Assembly (NCBI GenBank): GCA_903877095.1
Contig: CAIRCP010000051.1
Span: forward strand, 1-64,000
Reading direction: 5' to 3'
Source of the DNA: an uncultured Actinomycetes bacterium
GTDB taxonomy: Bacteria; Actinomycetota; Actinomycetes; Mycobacteriales; Mycobacteriaceae
DNA length: 64,000 bases
The notes beneath the pieces were generated by a model that worked only from the letters and a program-made list of their open reading frames with translations, was not told where the DNA came from and did no database searches. Shown one piece after another: positions 41,464 through 51,300 of the stretch (its first letter is position 1; every line of letters starts with the position of its first letter). The translations under genes were made by a program, and so were the position numbers.

Positions 41464-43209
41464 GTGAGCGACCCGATCCTTCGGCCGGGCACCGGTCAGA
41501 CCTTCCTCGGACCCGCCCAGCGCGCCGAAGCCTGGGATCGGCTGGGCAACGAGCAGTTCGACGTCGTCGTGATCGGCGGTGGGGTGGTGGGTGCCGGCGC
41601 GGCACTCGACGCCGCCACCCGCGGACTGAGCGTCGCCCTCGTGGAGGCCCGGGACTTTGCCTCCGGCACGTCGAGCCGAAGCTCCAAGATGTTTCACGGC
41701 GGTCTGCGCTACCTCGAGCAGCTGGAGTTCGGCCTGGTGCGCGAGGCGCTGCACGAGCGCGAACTCTCGCTGAGCACCTTGGCCCCGCACCTGGTCAAGC
41801 CGTTGCCCTTCCTGTTCCCGCTGTCCCACCGGGTGTGGGAGCGGCCTTACATGGCGGCCGGCATCTTTCTCTATGACCAGTTGGGCGGCGCGAAATCGGT
41901 TCCGGCGCAGAAGCATTTGACCCGATCCGCCGCGCTGCGGCTGGCCCCCAGCCTCAAACGCAACTCCCTGATCGGCGGGATCCGCTATTACGACACCGTC
42001 GTCGATGATGCGCGGCACACCATGATGGTGGCCCGGACGGCGGCGCACTACGGAGCGGTGGTGCGCAACTCCACTCAGGTGACCGCACTGCGGACCGAGG
42101 GCGACCGCGTCGTCGGGGTGACGGTCCGCGACTCGGAGACCGGCGCGGTGACCGATGTGCGCGGCCACGTCGTCATCAACGCCACCGGGGTGTGGACCGA
42201 CGAGATTCAGGCGCTGTCCAAACAGCGCGGCCGGTTCCGGGTGCGGGCGTCCAAGGGCGTGCACATCGTGGTTCCACGGGACCGCATCGTCAGCGAGGTG
42301 GCCATCATCCTGCGCACCGAGAAGTCGGTGCTGTTCATCATCCCGTGGGGCACCCACTGGATCATCGGCACCACCGACACCGACTGGAACCTCGACCTCG
42401 CTCATCCGGCCGCCACCAAGGCCGACATCGACTACATCCTCGATCACGTCAACACCGTCCTGGTCACTCCCTTGACCCACAAGGACATCGACGGGGTGTA
42501 CGCCGGACTGCGCCCACTGCTGGCCGGGGAGAGCGAGGAGACCTCCAAGCTGTCCCGCGAGCATGCGGTGGCCTCGCCCACCCCCGGCCTGGTCTCGATC
42601 GCGGGCGGCAAGTACACCACCTACCGGGTGATGGGCGCCGACGCCGTCGACGCCGCGGCCGAGTTCGTCCCGTCGCGGGTGGCCCCGTCGATCACCGAGA
42701 AGGTGCCCCTGCTCGGTGCCGACGGCTACTTCGCCCTGATCAACCAGACCGACAGCGTCGGAGAGCAGTACAACCTGCATCCGTACCGGGTCAAGCACCT
42801 GCTCGACCGGTACGGCTCGCTGATCGGGGAGGTGCTGGGACTTGCCGAGGGCAGGCCCGATCTGCTGGAGCCGATCACCAATGCGGCCATCTATCTGCGG
42901 GTCGAGGCGGCCTATGCGGCGGCGGCCGAGGGTGCCCTGCACCTGGAGGACATCCTGACCCGACGGATGCGGATCTCCATCGAGTACCCGCACCGCGGGG
43001 TGGAGTGCGCCCGAGAGGTCGCCGAGATCGTGGCGCCGATCCTGGGCTGGAGCCAGGCCGACATCGACCGCGAGGTGAGCACCTACACCGCTCGGGTGGA
43101 GGCCGAGATCCGCTCGCAGACCCAGTCCGACGACGCATCGGCCGACGCGCTGCGGGCCGCGGCGCCGGAGGCCCGCGCCGAGATCCTTGAGCCGGTGCCG
43201 CTGACCTAG
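41464..43209 (+). CDS. glpD: Glycerol-3-phosphate dehydrogenase
   Basis: VVVIGGGVVGAGAALDAATRGLSVALVEARDFASGTSSRSSKMFHGGLRYLEQ; next to lpdA. Confidence 0.95.
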   Translation: MSDPILRPGTGQTFLGPAQRAEAWDRLGNEQFDVVVIGGGVVGAGAALDAATRGLSVALVEARDFASGTSSRSSKMFHGGLRYLEQLEFGLVREALHERELSLSTLAPHLVKPLPFLFPLSHRVWERPYMAAGIFLYDQLGGAKSVPAQKHLTRSAALRLAPSLKRNSLIGGIRYYDTVVDDARHTMMVARTAAHYGAVVRNSTQVTALRTEGDRVVGVTVRDSETGAVTDVRGHVVINATGVWTDEIQALSKQRGRFRVRASKGVHIVVPRDRIVSEVAIILRTEKSVLFIIPWGTHWIIGTTDTDWNLDLAHPAATKADIDYILDHVNTVLVTPLTHKDIDGVYAGLRPLLAGESEETSKLSREHAVASPTPGLVSIAGGKYTTYRVMGADAVDAAAEFVPSRVAPSITEKVPLLGADGYFALINQTDSVGEQYNLHPYRVKHLLDRYGSLIGEVLGLAEGRPDLLEPITNAAIYLRVEAAYAAAAEGALHLEDILTRRMRISIEYPHRGVECAREVAEIVAPILGWSQADIDREVSTYTARVEAEIRSQTQSDDASADALRAAAPEARAEILEPVPLT

Positions 43210-43224
43210 ACCGGCGACCCGTTG

Positions 43225-44103
43225 ATGGCCCGCCGCCGGCCGCCGGCCCTGCCTCCGCGTGACGGCCTGGGCCCGGCCCGGCTGCGTCTGCAGGGCGGCA
43301 ATGTGGCCGACGAGTTCGGACGGCGGTTCGGACCAGAGAGTCGGGCCAAAGTTCTGTCCGGCGGGGTGGTCGACGTCCGCGGTGCCACCGTTGATGCAGC
43401 GACGGTGCTGCCGGCCGGTTCTGTCGTCTACCTCTACCGCGACCTGCCCGATGAGGTCGAGGTGCCCTTCGGCGTTCCGGTGCTGCACCGCGACGAGAAC
43501 ATCCTCGTGGTCGACAAGCCGCACTTCCTGGCCACCATGCCGCGCGGGCGTCACGTCGCGCAGACCGCGCTGGTCCGGCTGCGCCGCGACCTCGATCTGC
43601 CCGAGCTGAGCCCGGCCCACCGGCTGGACCGGCTCACCGCCGGGGTGCTGCTGTTCACTGTCCGCCGCGAGGCTCGCGGCGCGTACCAGACGTTGTTCGC
43701 GCGCGGAGAGGTGCGCAAGATCTACCTCGCGCGATCGATGGCGGAGCCGGGTCTTGCTGTGCCGCTCACGGTTTCGAACCGCATCGTGAAGCGGCGCGGG
43801 GTTCTGCAGGCCGTCGTCGAGCCGGGCGAGCCCAACGCCGAGTCCCATGTCGAGCCGCTGGGGGAAGGTCTGTACCGCCTGACGCCCCGCACCGGGCGTA
43901 CGCATCAACTGCGGGTGCACATGGCCGGCCTGGGCGTGCCGATCGACAACGACCCCCTCTATCCGGGCGTCCATCCGGGTGTCGACGACGTCGAGCCGCA
44001 GGATTTTTCGAATCCTCTGAAACTGCTCGCGCACAGCCTGGCGTTCACCGATCCGATCACCGGTGCGCCGGTGCGCTTCACCTCCGGACGCCGGTTGCTT
44101 TGA
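43225..44103 (+). CDS. RluA-family pseudouridine synthase
   Basis: LVVDKPHFLATMPRGRHVAQTALVRLRRD; AHRLDRLTAGVLLFTV. Confidence 0.92.
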   Translation: MARRRPPALPPRDGLGPARLRLQGGNVADEFGRRFGPESRAKVLSGGVVDVRGATVDAATVLPAGSVVYLYRDLPDEVEVPFGVPVLHRDENILVVDKPHFLATMPRGRHVAQTALVRLRRDLDLPELSPAHRLDRLTAGVLLFTVRREARGAYQTLFARGEVRKIYLARSMAEPGLAVPLTVSNRIVKRRGVLQAVVEPGEPNAESHVEPLGEGLYRLTPRTGRTHQLRVHMAGLGVPIDNDPLYPGVHPGVDDVEPQDFSNPLKLLAHSLAFTDPITGAPVRFTSGRRLL

Positions 44104-44155
44104 TGGGCACAGGCTCGGTGCCTTCGGGCCCTAGCGGGGCGCGCGTCGGGTCGGC

Positions 44156-44743
44156 ATGATCACAGACATGGAGCGCAAACGGCTGGCCAATGACGATCAC
44201 GAACTGGTGCTCTTGGCGGCCTACGCCGACCTGGAGACCGCCCAGGACGACTTCGGGGATCTGGAACGCAGCCTCAAGCACGGCTTGGAGGTGCGCGGCG
44301 CCGCGCTGGTGAGTAAGAACGCCGCCGGGCAGCCCGAGGTGGTGGAAGCCGCCAATCGGCACGGCCGGTTCGGTATCGGCATGGGTGTCGGGGTCGGCGC
44401 GCTGTTCGGTTTGTTCGCCCCGCCGCTGGGCTTGTCGGTGCTGGCAGGCGCTGCGGCCGGCGGATTGCTCGCAGCCTTCGCCGAACACGAACTGCGGACG
44501 GGACTGCGCCACGAGGTCGCCGAAGCGCTGGAGGCCGGCACCGCCGTCATCGTCGCGATCAGCTATCCGCAGGGGCGGGTCCCGGTCGAGAACGTCATCC
44601 ACCACGCCATTGCCTTCCGGGAACTGCCGCTGGATTCCTCGACCGTCCAATCGGTCGAACAGGCGATTGCCGAGGCGATGCGCACCATCGGCCATCAGGC
44701 CGACGACTCACTCAGCGCTGGCACGACGGACACCAGTAACTGA
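44156..44743 (+). CDS. DUF1269-like membrane protein
   Basis: [19 protein letters not shown]...; glycine-rich TM hairpin [36 protein letters not shown]. Confidence 0.72.
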   Translation: MITDMERKRLANDDHELVLLAAYADLETAQDDFGDLERSLKHGLEVRGAALVSKNAAGQPEVVEAANRHGRFGIGMGVGVGALFGLFAPPLGLSVLAGAAAGGLLAAFAEHELRTGLRHEVAEALEAGTAVIVAISYPQGRVPVENVIHHAIAFRELPLDSSTVQSVEQAIAEAMRTIGHQADDSLSAGTTDTSN

Positions 44744-45485
44744 CCCGTTCACCGCTGGCCTGCGACTGCTCGGCGCGGGTGATCGGTGTGCCGCACCGAC
44801 GGCACGGTTCCCCGCCGCGGCCGTAGACCCAGAGTTGCCGGCCCGGGCGGGCATTGCCGGTCGTCGTCCGGCCCACCCGTAACCGGTTGGCCCACAACAT
44901 ATCCCGGGCTCTTGTCACCACCCGTAGCGGGTTGTCCAGCGTGCTCACCAGGCTGGTGGGCAGCCGGCCGAACAGGAAGCACAACTCGTTGCAGTACACA
45001 TTGCCCACACCGGCCATCACCCGCTGATCGAGCAGTGCTGCGGCAATAGTCCGATCCGGGTCCGCGGTGAGGTTGGCCGCCGCGCGGTGCGCATCCCAGT
45101 CCGGGCCGAGCAGATCCGGCCCGAGGTGGGCCACGACGTCCATGTCGTGGTCGCGGTCCAGGATCTCCAGCACCCCGAGGTCGATACCCGCGGCGCTGAT
45201 ATCGCCGGCTTCCAACAGGATTCGGATCGTGTAGTCCGGGCGCGGCGGGCGCCCGCGCGGGGTGATCCGCCAACTGCCGTCCATCTTGAGGTGCGAATGG
45301 ATGCTGGCCGGGCCGACCCGGATGAACAGGTGCTTGCCGCGGCTGAGCACCTCGTCGACCCGCATGCCGGAAAGATCGGTGGTTGCGTAGCGCGGCACCC
45401 GGACGTCGCAGCGGGTCAGGATCTGGCCGTTCAGCGCCTCGCGCAGAGCCGCTGCGGTGCGAAAGACGGTGTCGCCCTCAGGCAT
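44712..45485 (-). CDS. nei: Endonuclease VIII-type DNA glycosylase/AP lyase
   Basis: [10 protein letters not shown]-terminus, [14 protein letters not shown]-terminal zinc finger CRRCGTPI...YWCPSCQR. Confidence 0.95.
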   Translation of the reverse strand: MPEGDTVFRTAAALREALNGQILTRCDVRVPRYATTDLSGMRVDEVLSRGKHLFIRVGPASIHSHLKMDGSWRITPRGRPPRPDYTIRILLEAGDISAAGIDLGVLEILDRDHDMDVVAHLGPDLLGPDWDAHRAAANLTADPDRTIAAALLDQRVMAGVGNVYCNELCFLFGRLPTSLVSTLDNPLRVVTRARDMLWANRLRVGRTTTGNARPGRQLWVYGRGGEPCRRCGTPITRAEQSQASGERVSYWCPSCQR

Positions 45486-45547
45486 CCGGCTGGGTCACCC
45501 GGCTAGGTCATCCGGCAAGGTCATCCGGCTGGGGCATCCGGCTAGGG
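45483..45547. repeat. 13-bp x5 tandem repeat (VNTR-like) bridging lutC stop and nei start
   Basis: catccggctgggt/cacccggctaggt/catccggcaaggt/catccggctgggg/catccggctaggg. Confidence 0.96.
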
Positions 45548-46162
45548 CTCGACGATCAGCACATCGAGGGTGCGCGGACCGTGCACCCCTTCGACCCGTT
45601 CCAGTTCGATGTCGCTGGTGGCGCTGGGACCGGAGATGAATGTCAACGGCCGCACCGGATCCAGCGCGGCGAATCCCTGCGGCACCGTGTCCACCACCTG
45701 CTCGGCGAATACGACGCAGATGTGGTGATCGGGGATGAGCGTCAGGACGCGGCGGCCCTGGGCGGTGCCGCCGTCGAGGACGATGGTGCCGGTCGCGGCG
45801 ATCCCCAGCGCGCAGCCGGTGACCACCGCGGCAGCCGCCTCCAGCCGGTCGTTGGACAGCCGGGCGGCCGGGTCGTCGCGCATGGTGCTGACCTCGGCCA
45901 CCCAGCCGGGAGGCAGGTCGTCGGGGATGGCGACCACACCGCCGGTTGCCACCAGTGCTGCCACCGTCGCGCTGATCTCCCCGGCGCTGATGCGGCGCAC
46001 CTGGGCCCGGTAGTCGGCGACCGTCTCGGCGAACCGGGCGATGTCAGCGGGGCCGTCCAGGGGTGCGCGGTCGTAATCCCTTGGTATAACCACGGATTCG
46101 GGTGGTGCAGCCGCCAGTGCCGCGCGGATCCGGCGCAGGACTTCGGCCCGGGCTTCCGTCAT
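45542..46162 (-). CDS. lutC: LUD-domain lactate utilization protein C
   Basis: LUD domain (GCALGIAATGTIVLDGG..., IPDHHICVVFAEQVVDTVP); ATGA overlap with lutB. Confidence 0.88.
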   Translation of the reverse strand: MTEARAEVLRRIRAALAAAPPESVVIPRDYDRAPLDGPADIARFAETVADYRAQVRRISAGEISATVAALVATGGVVAIPDDLPPGWVAEVSTMRDDPAARLSNDRLEAAAAVVTGCALGIAATGTIVLDGGTAQGRRVLTLIPDHHICVVFAEQVVDTVPQGFAALDPVRPLTFISGPSATSDIELERVEGVHGPRTLDVLIVEP

Positions 46163-47634
46163 GACCGCTGCTCGTGGTTCTGCGCCCACCACTGCCGGAA
46201 CGTCTGACGCGGCGGCTCCGGCAGATCCCGGCTCGCCGTCCACTTCGATGCCGGCCACGGCAGCGCCGTGATCCGGTGATCCTTACCGGCGATCAGCCGC
46301 CCAGCGCCGGCGGCCTTCTCGGCGGCGGCGAACCGCCGCGGCGAGTCCATCACCCATGCAGCGGCTTTCATCGCCAGATCCTGCCCGCTGGGTATCCCGC
46401 CGCGGCCGGCGTCGACCACCTCGGCGCGCAGATGGACCAGGATGGACGGGATGTCGATGCGGACCGGGCAGGCGTCGAAACAGGCCCCGCACAGCGACGA
46501 GGCGAACGGCAGGGAGGCGTTGGGGTCGTTGTGGCCCTGGAGGCCGGTCAGCTGGGGGCTCAGGATCGCCCCGATCGGACCCGGGTACACCGAACCGTAG
46601 GCGTGCCCGCCGGTGCGCTCGTAGACCGGGCAGACGTTGAGGCAGGCGCTGCAGCGGATGCACTTCAGTGCCTCCCGGCCGACGGCGTCGGCCAGCACCC
46701 GGGTGCGGCCGTTGTCCAGCAGCACCAGGTGGAACTCCTGCGGCCCGTCGCCGCGATGCACGCCGGTCCACATCGAGGTGTAGGGGTTCATCCGCTCGGC
46801 GGTCGAGGAGCGCGGCAGCAGTTGCATGAACACGTCGAGATCGGCGAACCGCGGAATGACCTTCTCGATGCCCATGACGGTGATGAGCGTCTGCGGCAGC
46901 GTCAGGCACATCCGGCCGTTGCCTTCGGATTCCACCACCGCCAGCGTCCCGGTCTCGGCGACGCCGAAGTTGGCCCCGCTCACCGCGACCCGGGCCGAGA
47001 GGAACTTCCGGCGCAGATAGCCGCGGGCGGCGTCGGCGAGTTCATGGGGATCGTCGCCCAGATCGGTGACGCCGGGCATCTCGCGCAGGAAGATGTCGCG
47101 GATCTCGGCGCGGTTCTTGTGGATCGCCGGCACCAGAATGTGGCTGGGCCAGTCGTGGCCGAGTTGGACGATCAACTCGGCCAGGTCGGTTTCGACGGCT
47201 GCGATGCCCTCGGCATCGAGGTGCTCGTTGAGGCCGATTTCCTGGGTGGCCATCGATTTGACCTTGACGACTTCGTCGGCGCCGGTGGCCCGGATCAGCC
47301 GGGTGACGATCCGGTTGGCCTCATCGGCGTCGCGGGCCCAATGCACCACGCCGCCGCGCCGCGTGACGTTGCGCTCCAACTCCTCCAACAGTTCCGGGAG
47401 CCGGGCCAGCACGTCGCGTTTGATGGCGCTGCCGGCCAGGCGGAGTTCCTCCCAGTCCGGGCACTCCTGCACAGCCGCGAGTCGCTTGGCCCTGATCGTG
47501 TGGGTGGCGTGGCCGACGTTGCGGCGCATCTGCTTGTCCGCCAGCGCCTTTCGGGCTGCCTTGGGGAACTTCTCCTCGCCGCGCAGGTTGCCGGTGCCGG
47601 GCGTGCCGAGGAAGGTGCTGGTATCGGGTTTCAT
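46159..47634 (-). CDS. lutB: Lactate utilization iron-sulfur protein B
   Basis: LUD domain plus CIRCSACLNVCPVY and CGACFDACPVRIDIP 4Fe-4S motifs. Confidence 0.93.
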   Translation of the reverse strand: MKPDTSTFLGTPGTGNLRGEEKFPKAARKALADKQMRRNVGHATHTIRAKRLAAVQECPDWEELRLAGSAIKRDVLARLPELLEELERNVTRRGGVVHWARDADEANRIVTRLIRATGADEVVKVKSMATQEIGLNEHLDAEGIAAVETDLAELIVQLGHDWPSHILVPAIHKNRAEIRDIFLREMPGVTDLGDDPHELADAARGYLRRKFLSARVAVSGANFGVAETGTLAVVESEGNGRMCLTLPQTLITVMGIEKVIPRFADLDVFMQLLPRSSTAERMNPYTSMWTGVHRGDGPQEFHLVLLDNGRTRVLADAVGREALKCIRCSACLNVCPVYERTGGHAYGSVYPGPIGAILSPQLTGLQGHNDPNASLPFASSLCGACFDACPVRIDIPSILVHLRAEVVDAGRGGIPSGQDLAMKAAAWVMDSPRRFAAAEKAAGAGRLIAGKDHRITALPWPASKWTASRDLPEPPRQTFRQWWAQNHEQRS

Positions 47635-48362
47635 TGCGCCGCCAGGATTTCCGCGAGGTGGACGGTGCGGACGTCCGCGCCGGACCGGCTCAGTCCGCCG
47701 CCGATGTGCATGAGGCACGACGCGTCTCCGGCGCTGCAGACCTGCGCACCGGTGCTGATGACGGCGGCCATCTTGTCGGCGAGCATCGCGGCGGAGGTGT
47801 CGGCGTTCTTCAGGGCGAACGTCCCGCCGAATCCGCAGCAGCTATCGGCCATCGGCAACTCGACCAGGGTCAGGCCACGCACCGCACGCAGCAGTTGCAG
47901 CGGCTTGTCGCCAACTCTGAGCATGCGCAGGGAGTGGCAGGTCGGGTGATAGGTCACCGTGTGCGGGTAGTAGGCGCCGACGTCGCGGACGCCCAGCACG
48001 TCGACGAGCAGTTCGGACAGTTCGTAGGTGCGGGCGGCGACGGCCTCGGCGCGGACCGCCAGTGCCTCGTCGCCGGCGCGGCGGGCCACCATCGCGTGCT
48101 GATGGCGCACCGAACCCACACACGATCCCGACGGCGCGACGACCGCGTCGCACCCGGCGTCCTCGAACGCCTCGACGTGGTTGCGCACCAGCGCGACGGC
48201 TTCCTTCAGATAGCCGGTGTTGACGTGCATCTGCCCGCAGCAGGTCTGCCGCGGCGGGAAGACCACCTCATGCCCGAGTCGCTCCAGCACGGTGACGCAT
48301 GCGATGTCCACGTCCGGAAACAGCGCGTCGGCCAGGCAGGTGGCGAACAGGGCGATGCGCAT
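47631..48362 (-). CDS. lutA: Lactate utilization protein A (CCG-domain oxidoreductase)
   Basis: QTCCGQMHVNTGY and DSCCGFGGTFALKN CCG motifs. Confidence 0.93.
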   Translation of the reverse strand: MRIALFATCLADALFPDVDIACVTVLERLGHEVVFPPRQTCCGQMHVNTGYLKEAVALVRNHVEAFEDAGCDAVVAPSGSCVGSVRHQHAMVARRAGDEALAVRAEAVAARTYELSELLVDVLGVRDVGAYYPHTVTYHPTCHSLRMLRVGDKPLQLLRAVRGLTLVELPMADSCCGFGGTFALKNADTSAAMLADKMAAVISTGAQVCSAGDASCLMHIGGGLSRSGADVRTVHLAEILAAQ

Positions 48363-48382
48363 TGGACGATGGTCCTCGTCGC

Positions 48383-51300
48383 TCAGCGCATCCGCAAGCC
48401 GCGCGGGGTGCGCGCGAAGCCGGCGGCGGCCAGGGCGTCGGTGGCGGGGCCGTTGGCCAGTAACACCGCTGCCCCGTCGACCTTCTCGACCACGATGCCG
48501 GCCAGGCGCCCGGTGCGAACCATCTCGGCCAGCGCGCCGCCCGCCGCCCGATGAGCCTCGTCATCGGCGTCAAAGGTGAGCAGGGAACGGCCGCCGCGCT
48601 CGAGGAACCACACCAGTTCACCGTCGACCAGCACCACGAGGGCACCGGCTTTGCGGCCCGGCCGGTGTCCGGTCTCGGCGCCCGGCCACGGCAGCGCGGC
48701 ACCGTAGGGGTTGGCCGGGTCGGCCGCGGCCAGCACGACGGCGTGGTAGTCGGGCCGTTCGCGGTCGACGCTGTCGGCGTAGCCGCGCAGCCGGTCCACC
48801 GTTGCTGCAGTGGCGAATTGGGCGCCACCGAGGGACTCGACGAAATAGCCCCGCTGGCAACGGCCGGCCTCCTCCATGGTGGCCAGCACCTTGTAGAGCA
48901 TGGCGAAGCCGCCGGGCACTTCAGCGCCGGTCGCGGCCCGCGACGAAGCGCCGGTGCTCGCCACCGCGTTGCGGGTGAGCACCCCGTAGCGGTTCATCAG
49001 CAACTCGGCCGTGAAGTGCGCCCGCAGGGTCGAGTCCGGTTCGCGGGCCGGCAGTGCCGCCCAGCGGCCCGCGACCGTCGGATCAGCCGGGCGGGCCTGG
49101 GCGTGGGCGACCGAGTACCGGCTGAGCCGTGGGGCGCGCCGGTGCCGGTGCGCGGCCGACGCGGGACGGCGGGTGCCCGGCCGGGTGCCCCCGGTCAGCA
49201 GCGCGCGCACCGGGGCGAAGGTGTCGCCGCTCACCCAGCCGCCCCAGATCAGTTCCCAGAGAGCGGTTTTGAAGGTCTCCTCCCGCCCGGCGATGTCGGC
49301 GGCGAGCTGACGGAAGAAGAACGCGCCGCGGGAGTCGCCGGGACGTCCGAGGGCGTCGAGGATGGCGCGGTGCGCGTCGCCGAGTTCAAGGTCGGCCGGC
49401 GTGCTCAGCGTCAGCGGAGCAGTGTCGGCGTGGTGGAACACCACCCAGCCGTCGCTGCCCGAGATCGCCCCGGCTCCCGACCAGATCACCTCGCCGGAGG
49501 CCAGCAACTCGTCGAGCATGGCGGGCTGATAACCGCGCATCCGCGCGCCGAAGATCAGCGGTTCGACGGCCGAGGCCGGAACGGGCGCGCCGGCGAGTTG
49601 CTCGATGACGCCGAGCAGTCCGTCCACCCCGGCGGCACCCGGCGGACTGACCTGCTGCCAGGCCGGCAGGAACCGGGCGTAGGCCGCCGTGCTGACCGGT
49701 TCCACCTGGGCCCGCAGCGCGGCCAGCGAGCGCCGGCGCAGTATCCGCAGCACCTCGGTGTCACACCACTGCTGTCCGTCGAGGTCGTCGGTGAATTCAC
49801 CGCGAATAAGCCTGCCGTCCAACGCCATTCGGTCGAGCACGTCGGCGGCCACCCGAAGGCCGAGCCCGAATCGGCCCGCTGCGCCCGCGGTGGAAAACGG
49901 GCCGCGGGTGCGGGCGTAGCGGCTCAGCAGTTCGCCCAGTGGGTCGGCCACCGACTCGGTGAAGGAGGCCGGCACGCCCATCGGCACGGCTACGCCGACG
50001 GCGTCGCGGAGCCGGCCGATGTCCTCCACGGCCACCCACCAGCGGCTGCCGGCGTAGGACACCGGCAGCACACGGCGCGCGGCCTGCAAGCCGTCGAGCC
50101 ACGGGCGAACGTCCGATGCCGTTGCGCGCCCGGCGATTTCGTCCTCGGTCAGCGGGCCGAGCAGACGAAGCAGGTCGGCCACGCCTTCGGCGTCGCGGGC
50201 CCGGCGTTCCTCGGCGAGGTGCTGCAACTGCCGCTCGGTGGCGACGATGACGTCGGGCTCCAGGAGTTCGCGCAGTTCCACCCGCCCCAGCAGTTCGGCG
50301 AGCAGCGCAGTGTCCAGCGAGAGTGCTGCGGCGCGGCGTTCGGCCAGCGGGCTGTCGCCCTCGTACATGAACGCTCCGACGTAACCGAACATCAGCGACG
50401 CCGCGAACGGCGACGGCGTGGCCGTCTGGACCTCGGCCAGCCGGACCCGCCGCTGCGCGATCCGGGCCATCAGGTCGGTCAGCGTCGGGACGTCGTAGAC
50501 ATCCTGCAGGCACTCCCGCACCGTCTCCAGCACGATGGGGAAGTCCGGGTACTTGCGTGCCACGTCGAGCAGTTGCGCGGCGCGCTGACGCTGGTGCCAC
50601 AGCGGGGAGCGTTTGCCGGGGTGACGGCGCGGCAGCAGCAGGGCGCGGGCGGCGCATTCCCGGAACCGGGAGGCGAACAGCGCCGAGCCGCCGACCTCGG
50701 CGGTGACCATCGGTTCGATCTCGTCGGCGTCGAAGACGAAAAGTTCCGCCCCGGGCGGGTTGTCATCGGTGTCGGGCAGCCGCAGCACGATCCCGTCGTC
50801 GCTGGCGGTGGGCTTCTCGTCGATGCCGTAACGCTCCAGCAGCCGCCGGCCGACCGCCAGCGCCCACGGCCCGTGCACTTTCAGCCCGTACGGCGAGTGC
50901 AGGACCACCCGCCAGTCGCCCAGTTCGTCGCGGAACCGCTCCACCAGCAGGGTGGTGTCGCTGGGCACCGTCGTGGTCGCCTGGCGCTGGGCATCGAGCA
51001 GACTCCACAGGTTCTCGGTGGCGAAGGCGTCGAAACCGATGTCGCCGCAACGGGTGTCGAAATCACTACGGCCGAGCGAGGCCAGTTCCCCGGTGAACTT
51101 CCCGATGGCGGCCCCGAGTTCGGCGGGCCGTCCGGCGTTGTCCCCGCGCCAGAACGGCAGCCGCGCGGGCTGGCCCGGGGCGGGGATCACCAGCACCCGG
51201 TCGTGGGTGATATCGGTGATCCGCCAACTGGTGGCGCCCAGCGAGATCACGTCGCCGGGCCGCGACTCGTAGACCATCTCCTCGTCGAGTTCACCGACCC

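Noticed and set aside
41371-44034. 887-aa minus-strand ORF
   Set aside because: Antisense shadow of glpD and the RluA-family gene; no recognisable domain.
45483-45547. 13-bp repeats considered as CRISPR or integration site
   Set aside because: Directly adjacent short units without spacers; no tRNA or integrase nearby.
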